Source of the DNA: an uncultured Methanobrevibacter sp.
GTDB lineage: Archaea; Methanobacteriota; Methanobacteria; Methanobacteriales; Methanobacteriaceae
DNA: 64,000 nt
Direction of reading: 5' to 3'
NCBI RefSeq assembly: GCF_937881195.1
Contig: NZ_CALGFC010000024.1
Coordinates: forward strand, 85,114-149,113
Below are positions 9,363 through 17,551 of the stretch, piece by piece. Within the stretch, counting starts at the first letter, position 1. Every line of letters begins with the position of its first letter. The translations under genes and the position numbers were made by a program. Below the pieces are notes generated by a model. The model was given only the letters and a program-made list of their open reading frames with translations, searched no databases and was not told where the DNA came from.

Positions 9363-9375
9363 GCTCATTGTGAGC
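9363..9375. promoter_or_regulatory. Small inverted repeat and TATA box upstream of hxlB
   Basis: GCTCA and TGAGC flank TTG, directly followed by ATATAAATTT (9376-9385), a good TATA box about 50 bp before the hxlB start. The GC-containing arms stand out in AT-rich surroundings and sit where a transcription factor would contact the TFB-recognition or TATA region. The remainder of the 8864-9429 gap is AT-rich with no gene; ATTGCA and TGCAAT arms also occur near 9094-9115. Confidence 0.4.
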
Positions 9376-9429
9376 ATATAAATTTATTATTAATCTCTAT
9401 TAAAATCAATATAATATTAAGGTTGAAGT

Positions 9430-10020
9430 ATGAATCTAATGAAAACAGCTATTGAAGAAATTTTAAGCAATATAAGCTCTGCTACTGAACTTTTAGATGA
9501 AAATACAATAGAAGAGTTTATGAAAATATTGACAGAATCTAAAAATGTATTTGTCATGGGCGCAGGACGTTCTGGACTTGTAGCTAAAGCTTTTGCAATG
9601 AGATTAGTCCATTTAGGTCTTAGTGCATATGTTGTTGGGGAAACCATTTCTCCTGCTATATATGATGATGATTGCATATTGGCTATTTCTGGTTCTGGTG
9701 AAACTAAGACTATTGTTTCAGCAGTAAGTATTGCTAAAAATAGGGGTTCAAAAGCTTTGGCTCTCACTTCTTATCCTGAGTCTTCATTGGGAAAACTTGC
9801 TGACTGTGTTATGAAGGTTAAAGGAAGAACAAAAATTGATATAGATGATGAAGATTATATTAAAAGACAAATTGATGGAAATTATGTTTCTTTAACTCCT
9901 CTTGGTACAGCATTTGAACTAACTTCTCTCATTTTTTTAGATGGACTTATAGCCGAATTAATGCAAAAAATGGGTAAAACAGAAGATGATTTAAAATATC
10001 GTCACACAGTTTTAGAATAG
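9430..10020 (+). CDS. hxlB: 6-phospho-3-hexuloisomerase
   Basis: A 196-residue SIS-domain protein that isomerises 3-hexulose 6-phosphate to fructose 6-phosphate; in archaea lacking the oxidative pentose phosphate pathway the reverse direction supplies ribulose 5-phosphate and formaldehyde. Seen are the sugar-isomerase features VFVMGAGRSGLVAKAFAMRL (38-57) and AISGSGETKTIVSAV, and the C-terminal SLTPLGTAFE, typical of PHI proteins. AAGGTTGA precedes the ATG by a few bases. The partner hexulose phosphate synthase (HxlA/Fae-Hps) is not in the window. It is divergent from the winged-helix regulator. Confidence 0.9.
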   Translation: MNLMKTAIEEILSNISSATELLDENTIEEFMKILTESKNVFVMGAGRSGLVAKAFAMRLVHLGLSAYVVGETISPAIYDDDCILAISGSGETKTIVSAVSIAKNRGSKALALTSYPESSLGKLADCVMKVKGRTKIDIDDEDYIKRQIDGNYVSLTPLGTAFELTSLIFLDGLIAELMQKMGKTEDDLKYRHTVLE

Positions 10021-10190
10021 ATTTCTATTTTTATATATCTTTTAATTATTTTTTATTTCCCTATATTTTTTATTTATTTACTTTTTTAATTTTTATTTTA
10101 CTTTTTATCAAAATCTCATTCTTTATTTGTTATTATTTTTTATTTTCTTTTTTATTTTCTTTTTTATTTTCTTTTTTTTATTATTTATTA
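10021..10190 (+). terminator. T-rich tract after hxlB
   Basis: Repeated runs of four to eight T on the plus strand begin directly after the hxlB stop codon, including repeated TTTTATTTTCTTTT units. Archaeal RNA polymerase stops at such U-tracts without a hairpin. The tract is also read as A-rich 3' sequence of the convergent gene on the minus strand. Confidence 0.5.
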
Positions 10191-10214
10191 TACAATCATC
10201 ATTAAATTAATAAT

Positions 10215-10529
10215 TTATTCGTCATTATTTAACATCACATCTTCTGCCCACGAAATTGCTGCTGCTACGGTTGGAAAACCAATGGTACTTGTAATTGAGA
10301 TCAATGCATGGTAAATTTCATCTTTTGTTGCTCCAGCTTCTAAAGCACGTCTTGTATGGCTATGCACAGATCCTTCTGATCTAATTGATGCACTTGCAAC
10401 TAACTGTATTAACTGAACTGTTTTTTCATCAATTGGTCCTTCTCTACTTGCTTTTCCAAGTTCTTCCAATGCATTTCCATATCTTTCAAATTTTTCTCTT
10501 ATTGTTTTATATTGTTTTGGTAAACTAAT
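10215..10529 (-). CDS. Carboxymuconolactone decarboxylase family protein, apparent ATT start
   Basis: A small CMD/AhpD-fold protein, 104 residues from the ATT at 10529. The core reads ALEELGKASREGPIDEKTVQLIQLVASASIRSEGSVHSHTRRALEAGATKDEIYHALI, typical of the family, but the usual CxxC redox pair is absent (SVHSH), so peroxidase chemistry is unlikely. No ATG, GTG or TTG lies between the upstream stop (10565) and a TTG at 10469, which would delete the conserved N-terminal helix (SLPKQYKTIREKFERYGNA). GGAG at 10541-10538 is 8 bases from ATT, making ATT the best start. Function unknown. Confidence 0.75.
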   Translation of the reverse strand: MSLPKQYKTIREKFERYGNALEELGKASREGPIDEKTVQLIQLVASASIRSEGSVHSHTRRALEAGATKDEIYHALISITSTIGFPTVAAAISWAEDVMLNNDE

Positions 10530-10620
10530 TTTAAAATCTCCTTTTTTGTCAATATTATATAATTATTTTATAATATTATATCATTTTATTAACATTTAAA
10601 AATTTATTAACATTTGAAAT

Positions 10621-10695
10621 ATTAAATATCGATTTATTGAAACTTATTAAATATCGGTTTATTGAAACTTATTAAATATAGATTTATTGAAACTA
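10621..10695. repeat. 25-bp tandem repeat, three copies
   Basis: Three copies of a 25-bp unit ATTAAATATCGATTTATTGA plus AACTT start at 10621, 10646 and 10671, with one or two changes per copy. The array reaches the fdhD stop codon (10693) on the minus strand, so it forms the 3' end of fdhD and the leader of the CMD gene. Confidence 0.85.
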
Positions 10696-11445
10696 AAAAA
10701 TTATCCTATTAAAATGAGTGTAAACATTAAATCTATCTCCTCTTATAAATCCAACTAATGTAACATTTCCTTTTTTCGCAACACTATATCCTGAATATGA
10801 TGGTGCTGCATTTGAAGCAAGTAATGGTATTCCCGATCTAACTATTTTTATAACCATGTCTGCAGGCATTCTCCCACTATATATTATATATGAATTTGAA
10901 AAATCAAGATTCTTTCTTTTTGCAGCACCTATTACTTTATCAACTGCAACATGACGACTAACATCTTCTCTAACAATAAATTCGTCTTTTTCATTGTTTA
11001 CAAATGCTGCTACATGTGTTCCTCCAGTTTTTTGCCAGATAATGGCATTTTTCTTGAGTTTTTCTATATTTAATATTAATTCGTCTTTTTCAACTTTTAA
11101 ATGGGATGTTATAGGCTTTATTGAATTTATCTTCGATCTCCAACCACCAGCACTATCTGAAGGTAGAATTAAATCTTTTTTTTCATTATAATTATTTATT
11201 TCAACATCTATATTTGTTTCATCAATTTCAATTTTTTTTATTTCTTTTATGCTATCTATTATACCTTCTCCTACCATATATCCTATTGCAAAGTCTTTAA
11301 GAGAATTATTTATGCTTGAAAAGGTATATATGTCTTTATTATTAATCGTTAGGTTAGTTGTTTCATCGTACACAATTTCTTCAAATTTTTTAATATTTTT
11401 CCCATTTTTATAGCTAATGGCATTTATATTTCTTGTTAATTTCAT
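10693..11445 (-). CDS. fdhD: Formate dehydrogenase accessory protein FdhD, without cysteines
   Basis: A 250-residue FdhD-family protein. In E. coli FdhD transfers sulfur from IscS to the molybdenum-pterin cofactor of formate dehydrogenase through a CxxC loop. Conserved family blocks are present: KTGGTHVAAF, REDVSRHVAVDKVIGAA, SGRMPADMVIKIVRSGIPLLASNAAP and the C-terminal GFIRGDRFNVYTH. The cysteine loop region reads SAGGWRSK and the whole protein contains no cysteine, so persulfide transfer as known from E. coli cannot occur; it may act as a cofactor-binding chaperone. It lies near fdhCAB and is probably required for that enzyme. Family assignment firm, mechanism open. Confidence 0.88.
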   Translation of the reverse strand: MKLTRNINAISYKNGKNIKKFEEIVYDETTNLTINNKDIYTFSSINNSLKDFAIGYMVGEGIIDSIKEIKKIEIDETNIDVEINNYNEKKDLILPSDSAGGWRSKINSIKPITSHLKVEKDELILNIEKLKKNAIIWQKTGGTHVAAFVNNEKDEFIVREDVSRHVAVDKVIGAAKRKNLDFSNSYIIYSGRMPADMVIKIVRSGIPLLASNAAPSYSGYSVAKKGNVTLVGFIRGDRFNVYTHFNRIIF

Positions 11446-11933
11446 TTTATCGTTTTTAATATTTTTAATAATTTTTAATAATTTTAATATTTTTAATAAT
11501 TTTTAATAATTTTAATATTTTCAATATTTTTTATATTATTACTATTTATTATTCATATGATATATTTTCTAGCTAATTATTATCTGATTAAATTATTTTT
11601 GGTTAGGTTTATATAGAAAGAAATTTATACAATAGTTTGACATGTATTTAAATTCACATCGGAGAGTATAATATTAAATTCTTCTATAGGACTTAAAATC
11701 CATATATCAATCTCTAATATAATTATAATATAATTGTAATGGCATAAATTGTAAAATAATCTACTATTTTTATCTCATTAATGTTGATTTATAATTTTTT
11801 TCAAAAAATTTTTTATTTAATCTGTTATTTTGAAATAAAAATTTGTTAAATGTTTATCTATAATAAAATAATTTCATTTCGATAGCGATAAATCTTTCAA
11901 AAAATATAAAAAACTGAATTATTGGACGATATA
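11446..11933. other. Divergent gap between fdhD and the FecCD permease gene
   Basis: About 490 bp. The fdhD-proximal part (11452-11520) has two copies of a T/A-rich block built from TTTTTAATAATTTT. GGTTAGGTTTATATAG (about 11600-11615) and an isolated TTGACATGTATTTAAATTC (from 11636) are the least A/T-biased parts, but no clear operator or RNA was recognised. Confidence 0.45.
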
Positions 11934-12944
11934 ATGAATTTTCGTAAAAAATATTTTGCATTAGCTATTTTAGTATTTTTACCAATTTTTCTATTTTTTA
12001 TCTCTTTTTTAGTAGGAAGATTTCCAATTTCTCCCACTGATGTAATATTAACATTATTGAGTTTAATAAATCCTAATTTATCAGTTTCTCCTGCAATAAC
12101 TTCTATAGTATTTAATATCAGATTACCTAGAATAGTAGCTGCTATGTTGGTTGGAGCTTCTCTTGCTATAGCTGGTGCGGCATTTCAAGGAATTTTTAAA
12201 AATCCACTTGTATCTCCTGATATTTTGGGTGTATCTGCGGGCTCTGGTTTCGGTGCATGTATTGCAATTTTATTTGCTGCTGGGAACTGGATGATTCAAA
12301 TTTTTGCATTTATATTTGGCCTAATTTCTGTTTCAATAACCTATTTAATTTCTAAAAGTTACAAAGCTGGAGGAATATTAGTCTTGGTTTTGTGTGGTGT
12401 AGCCATATCTGCTTTCTTCAATGCTTTAATTTCAGGAGCAAAGTTTGTTGCAGATCCTACAGATAAACTGCCTCAAATAGTTTATTGGTTAATGGGAAGT
12501 TTAGCAGATGTTACTATAGAAAGATTATATGTTATAATAATTCCTATTTTAATTGGGGTAACAATACTTTTAATGCTAAGATGGAAGTTAAATATTTTAG
12601 CTATGGGGGATGAAGAAGCCCAATCTCTTGGTGTGAATCCTGGAAGATTACGGTTGATTATAATTGTTGCAGCTACATTAGTAACTGCTGCTGCAGTTTC
12701 TATTAGTGGCATAATTGGATGGGTTGGCCTTTTAATACCTCATATATCTCGTATGATTGTTGGGCCTAATCATAAACTTTTATTGCCTGCTAGTTTAAGC
12801 ATTGGGGCTAGTTTTCTTTTGCTTATTGATACAATTTCAAGAACTTTTGTTTCTATTGAAATTCCAATTGGAATATTAACTGCAATTATAGGTGTCCCAA
12901 TATTTTTATATTTGCTCAGAAAAGGTTATTCGGAGTGGTCTTAA
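11934..12944 (+). CDS. FecCD-family ABC transporter permease
   Basis: A 336-residue membrane protein of the FecCD/BtuC family, which imports iron complexes, cobalamin or, in the MolB group, molybdate/tungstate. Seen are the family blocks NIRLPRIVAAMLVGASLAIAG, FQGIFKNPLVSPDILGVSAG, ISGIIGWVGLLIPHISRMIVGPNH and IPIGILTAIIGVPIF. The ATG at 11934 was chosen over an in-frame TTG at 11922. It forms a likely operon with the ATPase at 13082 and the FmdE gene at 13922; no substrate-binding protein lies here. The FmdE neighbour and the surrounding genes point to a molybdenum or tungsten substrate, but iron or cobalamin cannot be excluded. Confidence 0.88.
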   Translation: MNFRKKYFALAILVFLPIFLFFISFLVGRFPISPTDVILTLLSLINPNLSVSPAITSIVFNIRLPRIVAAMLVGASLAIAGAAFQGIFKNPLVSPDILGVSAGSGFGACIAILFAAGNWMIQIFAFIFGLISVSITYLISKSYKAGGILVLVLCGVAISAFFNALISGAKFVADPTDKLPQIVYWLMGSLADVTIERLYVIIIPILIGVTILLMLRWKLNILAMGDEEAQSLGVNPGRLRLIIIVAATLVTAAAVSISGIIGWVGLLIPHISRMIVGPNHKLLLPASLSIGASFLLLIDTISRTFVSIEIPIGILTAIIGVPIFLYLLRKGYSEWS

Positions 12945-13081
12945 GTTATTTGTAGTTTTAATCCAATTTTTTATATAAAACAACATGATAAATTTGAAGA
13001 ATTAAATTTTATAATAATTAGAAAAAAATACTTTGAGTAAATATTTTAATAATTAAAGTTTTTAGTAATTAAAGTGATTTT

Positions 13082-13894
13082 ATGGATAAAATACTTGAAA
13101 TTAAAAATGCTTCATTTTCGTATGATGATGAAAAAAATGTTTTTGAGGATATAAATTTTAGCATATCTAAAGGTGATGTTTTATGTATTTTAGGTCCTAA
13201 TGGTACTGGAAAAACTACTTTACTAAAATCTTTAAATGGTCTAAACCATCTTAAAGAAGGAGAAGTATTTTTGAAAGGAAAATCATTGAAATCACTTAGT
13301 TTCAAAGAAATAGCTAAAATAATAGGATATATTCCTCAGGGTCATATTCCAACTTTTCCATTTTCAGTTCTTGATGTAATTTTAATGGGTAGGTCACCAT
13401 ATCTCGGTTTAACAGAATCTCCTGGAGAAAAAGACATTAAAATTGCAATGAATGTCCTTAAAAATCTTAATATATCTCACATGGCTAATAGGGAGTATAC
13501 TAATTTAAGTGGTGGTGAAAAACAATTAGTTTTTTTAGCTAGAGTTTTAGCACAAGAACCTGATTTACTTATCTTGGATGAACCAACGTCTCATTTAGAT
13601 TTTGGGAATCAAATTAGATTTTTAGAAATTATTGATGCTCTTTCAAAAAAAGGTTTGACTATTATCATGTCCTCTCATTTTCCGGATCATGCATTTATAT
13701 CTTCTAATAAAGTAGCTATAATGAAAGATAAACATTTAATTGATTTTGGAACTCCAAAAAATGTAATAACTGAGAAAAGTTTAAAATTTCTTTATAATAT
13801 CGATTTGGAGTTGTTGGAAATCTCTGAAAATAGAAAAATTTGCGTTCCTATTAAAAGTAACTCTTCTTTTAATTTCAATATTTTTTCAGAATAA
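13082..13894 (+). CDS. FecE-type ABC transporter ATPase
   Basis: A 270-residue ATP-binding subunit. Walker A GPNGTGKTT (about residues 39-47), Q-loop IPQG, signature NLSGGEKQLVFLARVLAQEPD, Walker B LLILDEPTSHLD and H-loop SSHFPDHA are all intact. Length and sequence are typical of the partners of FecCD permeases. It starts 137 bp after the permease, which is a wide gap for an operon, and 27 bp before the FmdE gene. TAAAGTGATTTT precedes the start. Confidence 0.9.
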   Translation: MDKILEIKNASFSYDDEKNVFEDINFSISKGDVLCILGPNGTGKTTLLKSLNGLNHLKEGEVFLKGKSLKSLSFKEIAKIIGYIPQGHIPTFPFSVLDVILMGRSPYLGLTESPGEKDIKIAMNVLKNLNISHMANREYTNLSGGEKQLVFLARVLAQEPDLLILDEPTSHLDFGNQIRFLEIIDALSKKGLTIIMSSHFPDHAFISSNKVAIMKDKHLIDFGTPKNVITEKSLKFLYNIDLELLEISENRKICVPIKSNSSFNFNIFSE

Positions 13895-13921
13895 TTTTTT
13901 TTAATTATTTTTGGTGTTAGA

Positions 13922-14497
13922 ATGGATATTATTGATAATAAAAAGATTTTTGATGAACAATTAGAAAAAGCAGGTAAATTTCACGGAGATATTTGTGGAG
14001 GAATTGTAATAGGGACAAAATTAGCTATTTATGCTATTGGAAAATTAGGGATGGAATTAAATAATAAAAATAAAGATTTAATTGTCTTTTTAGAAATTGA
14101 TCGTTGCATGTCTGATGCTGTTCAGGCTGTAACGGGTTGTTCTATGGGAAAAAGGTCTTTAAAACAAATGAATTATGGCAAATTTGCAGCTTCTTTTTAT
14201 AATATTTCTACAGGCGAAGCTTTTAGAATTACTGATATAGATGCAAATTCCAAAGAAAAAATAGATGAAACTACTGAAGAAATGATTGAAAGATTTAAGA
14301 AAACCCCAAGTGAAAAATTATTCCATTTACAACCTATAGAGATCTTATTAGATAAGAATGAATTTCCAGGAAGTCCTAGAAATAAAGTTTTTTGCACATC
14401 TTGTAATGAAAAAATAATGGATGGTAAACAGGTCTTAATAGGTGGAAAAACTTTTTGTAAATCTTGTGCTGAAGGCTCATATTATAGAATTATTTAA
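13922..14497 (+). CDS. FmdE-family protein with C-terminal zinc ribbon
   Basis: 191 residues. The N-terminal domain (1-140) has the FmdE pattern: KFHGDICGG (residues 19-27), EIDRCMSDAVQAVTGCSMGKRSLK and YGKFAASFYN. The last 50 residues form a treble-clef or zinc ribbon (CTSCNEKI, then CKSC). FmdE was named from the molybdenum formylmethanofuran dehydrogenase operon but is not a subunit of the core enzyme; homologues often neighbour metal-uptake genes. Here it follows a FecCD transporter, so a metal-binding or delivery role for molybdopterin enzymes is a reasonable inference. GGTGTTAGA precedes the start. Confidence 0.82.
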   Translation: MDIIDNKKIFDEQLEKAGKFHGDICGGIVIGTKLAIYAIGKLGMELNNKNKDLIVFLEIDRCMSDAVQAVTGCSMGKRSLKQMNYGKFAASFYNISTGEAFRITDIDANSKEKIDETTEEMIERFKKTPSEKLFHLQPIEILLDKNEFPGSPRNKVFCTSCNEKIMDGKQVLIGGKTFCKSCAEGSYYRII

Positions 14498-14768
14498 TTT
14501 TCAAATCTTATATTCTCTTTATTACTAAATATTTTTTATTAATTACAATTTTTTAAATTAAAATATTTTAATTTGTTAATTTTAAATTTAGGGCCATATT
14601 TTTTAATTATTTTTAATATATCTTCCTTAAAACTTTTTTTATTCATAATAAGTAATATTATTTCCCCTATTTTTAATTTTTATTTGCATGAATTTTATTT
14701 AATAAAATATATATATTATGAAATTTATACTGATAGTTAATATTATTTTATTACTAATAGGTGATTGT

Positions 14769-15011
14769 ATGGGTAACATTGATAAAGAAATTCAAGAACA
14801 AATTAAAGGAAAAATTAAATCAGAAATTCAAGCTGAAATTGATGATCAGATCAAAGGTAAAGTTGAAGTTGAAGTTGAAAAACAGATACAAGAACAGATT
14901 AAAGGAAAAGTAAATGAAAAAATTGAAAAAGAAATCGAAGCTCAAATTAAGGGTGAAACAAAAGATAAAATAAATAAAAAAATTCAGGAACAAATTGTTG
15001 GCAAAGATTAA
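14769..15011 (+). CDS. Small protein built of 16-residue repeats
   Basis: An 80-residue charged protein. After MGNIDKEIQE it is four 16-residue units starting QIKGK, QIKGK, QIKGK and QIKGE, then a partial unit ending QIVGKD. Isoleucine or valine recurs at every fourth position (2, 6, 10, 14 of each unit), with glutamate, lysine and glutamine between. There is no cysteine, aromatic residue or signal peptide. It should form a long amphipathic helix, probably oligomeric. The ATG at 14769 follows AGGTGA; an in-frame upstream ATG at 14718 would add a hydrophobic leader but has no ribosome binding site. Not recognised; it lies between the metal-uptake genes and fdhC. Confidence 0.8.
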   Translation: MGNIDKEIQEQIKGKIKSEIQAEIDDQIKGKVEVEVEKQIQEQIKGKVNEKIEKEIEAQIKGETKDKINKKIQEQIVGKD

Positions 15012-15904
15012 TTTTTTAAGTATAATATTTTACTTACTAATATGTTAATTATTAATATTTTAATTATTAATATTTTAATTTTTTATTTTAATTTTTTATT
15101 TTACTTTTTTATTTCTATCTTAATAATTTCCTATTTTTTTATTTTTTGTTATTTATCATTTTTCTACTTTTTTGTATTTATTTGATTTTTACTATTTTAT
15201 TTATATATTTTAATTAAATTTTTAATTTTTATTATTATGTTAATATAAATAAGTATTATATTATTATTATAATAATAATTATTTTAATATTTTATTACTT
15301 TTATATACAATAAAATATATTTTGTAATATAAAATTATTATATCAAAATTAATAGTTAGTAATTTGCAATTAGATACTATATATAATTGAATTAATTTTC
15401 AAATTATTCGTATATACAAAAATCAAAAAAATAAAATATTTAAAATTTTAATTTGTTTAAAATTATTATCTTTATTAAATATTTTTTAAAAATTAGTTAT
15501 ATTTTAATTAAAAGCTTTATATTTATTATTATTTCTTTTTGTTTGTTTTAATTAAATAATTAATGATTTTTTATAATATTATTAATTATTTACTAGGAGA
15601 TTATTATTTTTGTATTATTTTATATATAAATTTTGTCTTTTGTTTTTAAAAGATAATTATTTTTATACTATCTCACAAATCATATGTTAATAATACTATG
15701 ATAAGTTTTTAAAAATTCGTAACATCAGAGTATTATTGAATTTTTTAATTATATTAAAAAATATATTAAAAAATATAGAAATTTTATTACAAAAGTATTA
15801 CAATAAATTTACTTAATATTAAATTAAGTATAAAATAAAATTGCATATTAGTACATTTTTATGTATTAATATGATCTAAACACAATATTTAAGAGGTTGA
15901 GATT
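15012..15904. other. Long gene-free region upstream of fdhC
   Basis: About 890 bp of very AT-rich sequence without a plausible gene. Near its right end are ACTTAAT (15811-15817) and ATTAAGT (15823-15829) as inverted arms 5 bp apart, directly followed by a TATA-like AGTATAAAAT (15828-15837), which would start transcription near 15860. This is the likely fdhC promoter with a candidate operator overlapping it. GAGGTTGAG before the ATG is the ribosome binding site. Confidence 0.5.
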
Positions 15905-16744
15905 ATGGGTTCGTCTTTTAAAAGTCCTGTTGATACTGCTAAAGCTATTGCTGGTATTGCAGAACTTAAAGAGAAAGCACCATTTGGAAATGTTGTTATT
16001 TTAAGTTTCCTTGCTGGTGCATATATCGCATTTGGAGGTCTATTGGCTGAGGTTGTTACTGGTGGTATGGCTGCTGCTGGATTCCCGCCTGGACTCGTGA
16101 AACTATTTTTCGCAGGTGTATTTCCAGTTGGTTTGATGCTAGTTGTAATAGCAGGATCAGAACTTTTCACTGGAAATAATATGTATATGGCTGTTGGTGT
16201 TTTAACTGGTAAGTCAAGTTTAAAAGGTTTAAGTAAGAATTGGGTTGTTAGTTGGATTTTCAATTTTGTAGGTGCTATTTTTGTTGCTTATGTTTTTGCA
16301 TATCTAGCAGGTATTCTAACTGTAGAACCTTTTATGGGTAATGCTCTTACAATTGCTCAGACTAAAGCTTTAGGTGGTGCTGAATTTATGGCAGCAGGTA
16401 AGTCTGTTGTTTCTTTAACATGGGATAAGGCATTTATCAGGGCTATTGGTTGTAACTGGCTTGTTTGTTTAGCTGTTTATTTGGCTATTGCATCTGATGA
16501 TATTATTGGAAAAATTATGGGTATTTGGTTCCCAATTATGGCTTTTGTAGCTTTAGGGTTTGAGCACAGTGTTGCTAACATGTTTTTTATACCTGTGGGA
16601 ATTTTCCTTGGAAAAGTAACTTGGTATCAACTATTTGTTAATAATTTAATCCCTGTTACTTTAGGTAATATTATTGGTGGGGCTATTTTTGTAGGATTCT
16701 TGTATTGGTATACTTATTTAAGAGGACAGGATCTGAGTACTTAG
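15905..16744 (+). CDS. fdhC: Formate transporter FdhC (FNT family)
   Basis: A 279-residue membrane protein of the formate/nitrite transporter family that brings formate into the cell. Six hydrophobic segments and the family sequences FLAGAYIAFGG (about 36-46), AGSELFTGNNMYM (about 82-94) and NWLVCLAVYLA are seen; the last contains the conserved NW motif near the central histidine loop. It precedes fdhA-fdhB in the same direction, but an 807-bp gap suggests a separate promoter for fdhA. Codon use is enriched in frequent codons, in keeping with high expression. Confidence 0.95.
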   Translation: MGSSFKSPVDTAKAIAGIAELKEKAPFGNVVILSFLAGAYIAFGGLLAEVVTGGMAAAGFPPGLVKLFFAGVFPVGLMLVVIAGSELFTGNNMYMAVGVLTGKSSLKGLSKNWVVSWIFNFVGAIFVAYVFAYLAGILTVEPFMGNALTIAQTKALGGAEFMAAGKSVVSLTWDKAFIRAIGCNWLVCLAVYLAIASDDIIGKIMGIWFPIMAFVALGFEHSVANMFFIPVGIFLGKVTWYQLFVNNLIPVTLGNIIGGAIFVGFLYWYTYLRGQDLST

Positions 16745-17502
16745 CTAAAAATTAAGACTATGAAGTTAAAATAAAACAGGATATATAATAAATGGAATAA
16801 TTTAAGATAGCTAATAAAATTAGTTTATGATAATTTTAACGATTTAACGTTGCGATTTGACAAAATTTATTGATAATATTAATTTAAAAATAAATATTGG
16901 TTACAATATTTTAATTACTTGATTTAATTACTTAAATTAGTTTAAATTGTATTATTAAATTTTTTGTTAATAAGAATTTTATTAATAATTATTTATCAAT
17001 AAATCATTCAAATTTTATTAGCTTTCATTTTTTAAAATAGGAATCCAAATTGTTAGTAATAAATTATTAAGTTTAATGTATTTGTAGTATTAATGAGTAA
17101 TACTAATATAAATATTTATAATAATTAATATTATTTTTATTTATTTGGATATTATTATAGTATTCCATTAGATATTGCTTATATTACTTTATATTTAGAT
17201 ATTTAGTTTTTAAATTGATAATATGTTGATTTAATTAGACTTATGATAGAATAATAGAATAATATATTAACTAAGACTAATATACTAAATATTATAGTAT
17301 TTAGATAATTAATTTAGCATTAGGCATTATACTATAAATTTTTTTAATTTGCTTTATATGCAAATGTTTTCAATTATCTATACAACTTTTCTTTAATATA
17401 AGGTACTTTCAATTATATTGATTCATTATAATTGATTATTTCTTAAATTGTCCTGTTAAATTTATATTGAAAAATAATTTTATTAGAATAATAATTATAT
17501 TA
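16745..17502. other. Gene-free region between fdhC and fdhA
   Basis: About 760 bp, AT-rich, no plausible gene. ATTTGC (17347-17352) and GCAAAT (17360-17365) flank TTTATAT, a TATA-like core about 190 bp before fdhA. CTAAATA and TATTTAG arms lie near 17284-17303. Either could be regulatory; neither is certain. Confidence 0.4.
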
Positions 17503-17530
17503 TTATATAAGTCATTTAAGACTTATATAA
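17503..17530. promoter_or_regulatory. 11-bp-arm inverted repeat next to the fdhA ribosome binding site
   Basis: Perfect arms TTATATAAGTC (17503-17513) and GACTTATATAA (17520-17530) flank ATTTAA. The right arm ends 8 bases before the GGAG (17539-17542) that serves the fdhA start at 17552, and the central CATTTAAG recurs at 17533-17540. It could be an operator covering a TATA element (both arms contain TTATATAA) or an mRNA hairpin close to the ribosome binding site. Confidence 0.6.
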
Positions 17531-17551
17531 ATCATTTAAGGAGAGTATTGA

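Noticed and set aside
14718..14768. Hydrophobic leader for the 16-residue-repeat protein from ATG 14718
   Set aside because: No ribosome binding site precedes that ATG, whereas AGGTGA is placed well for ATG 14769; the leader codons overlap this site.
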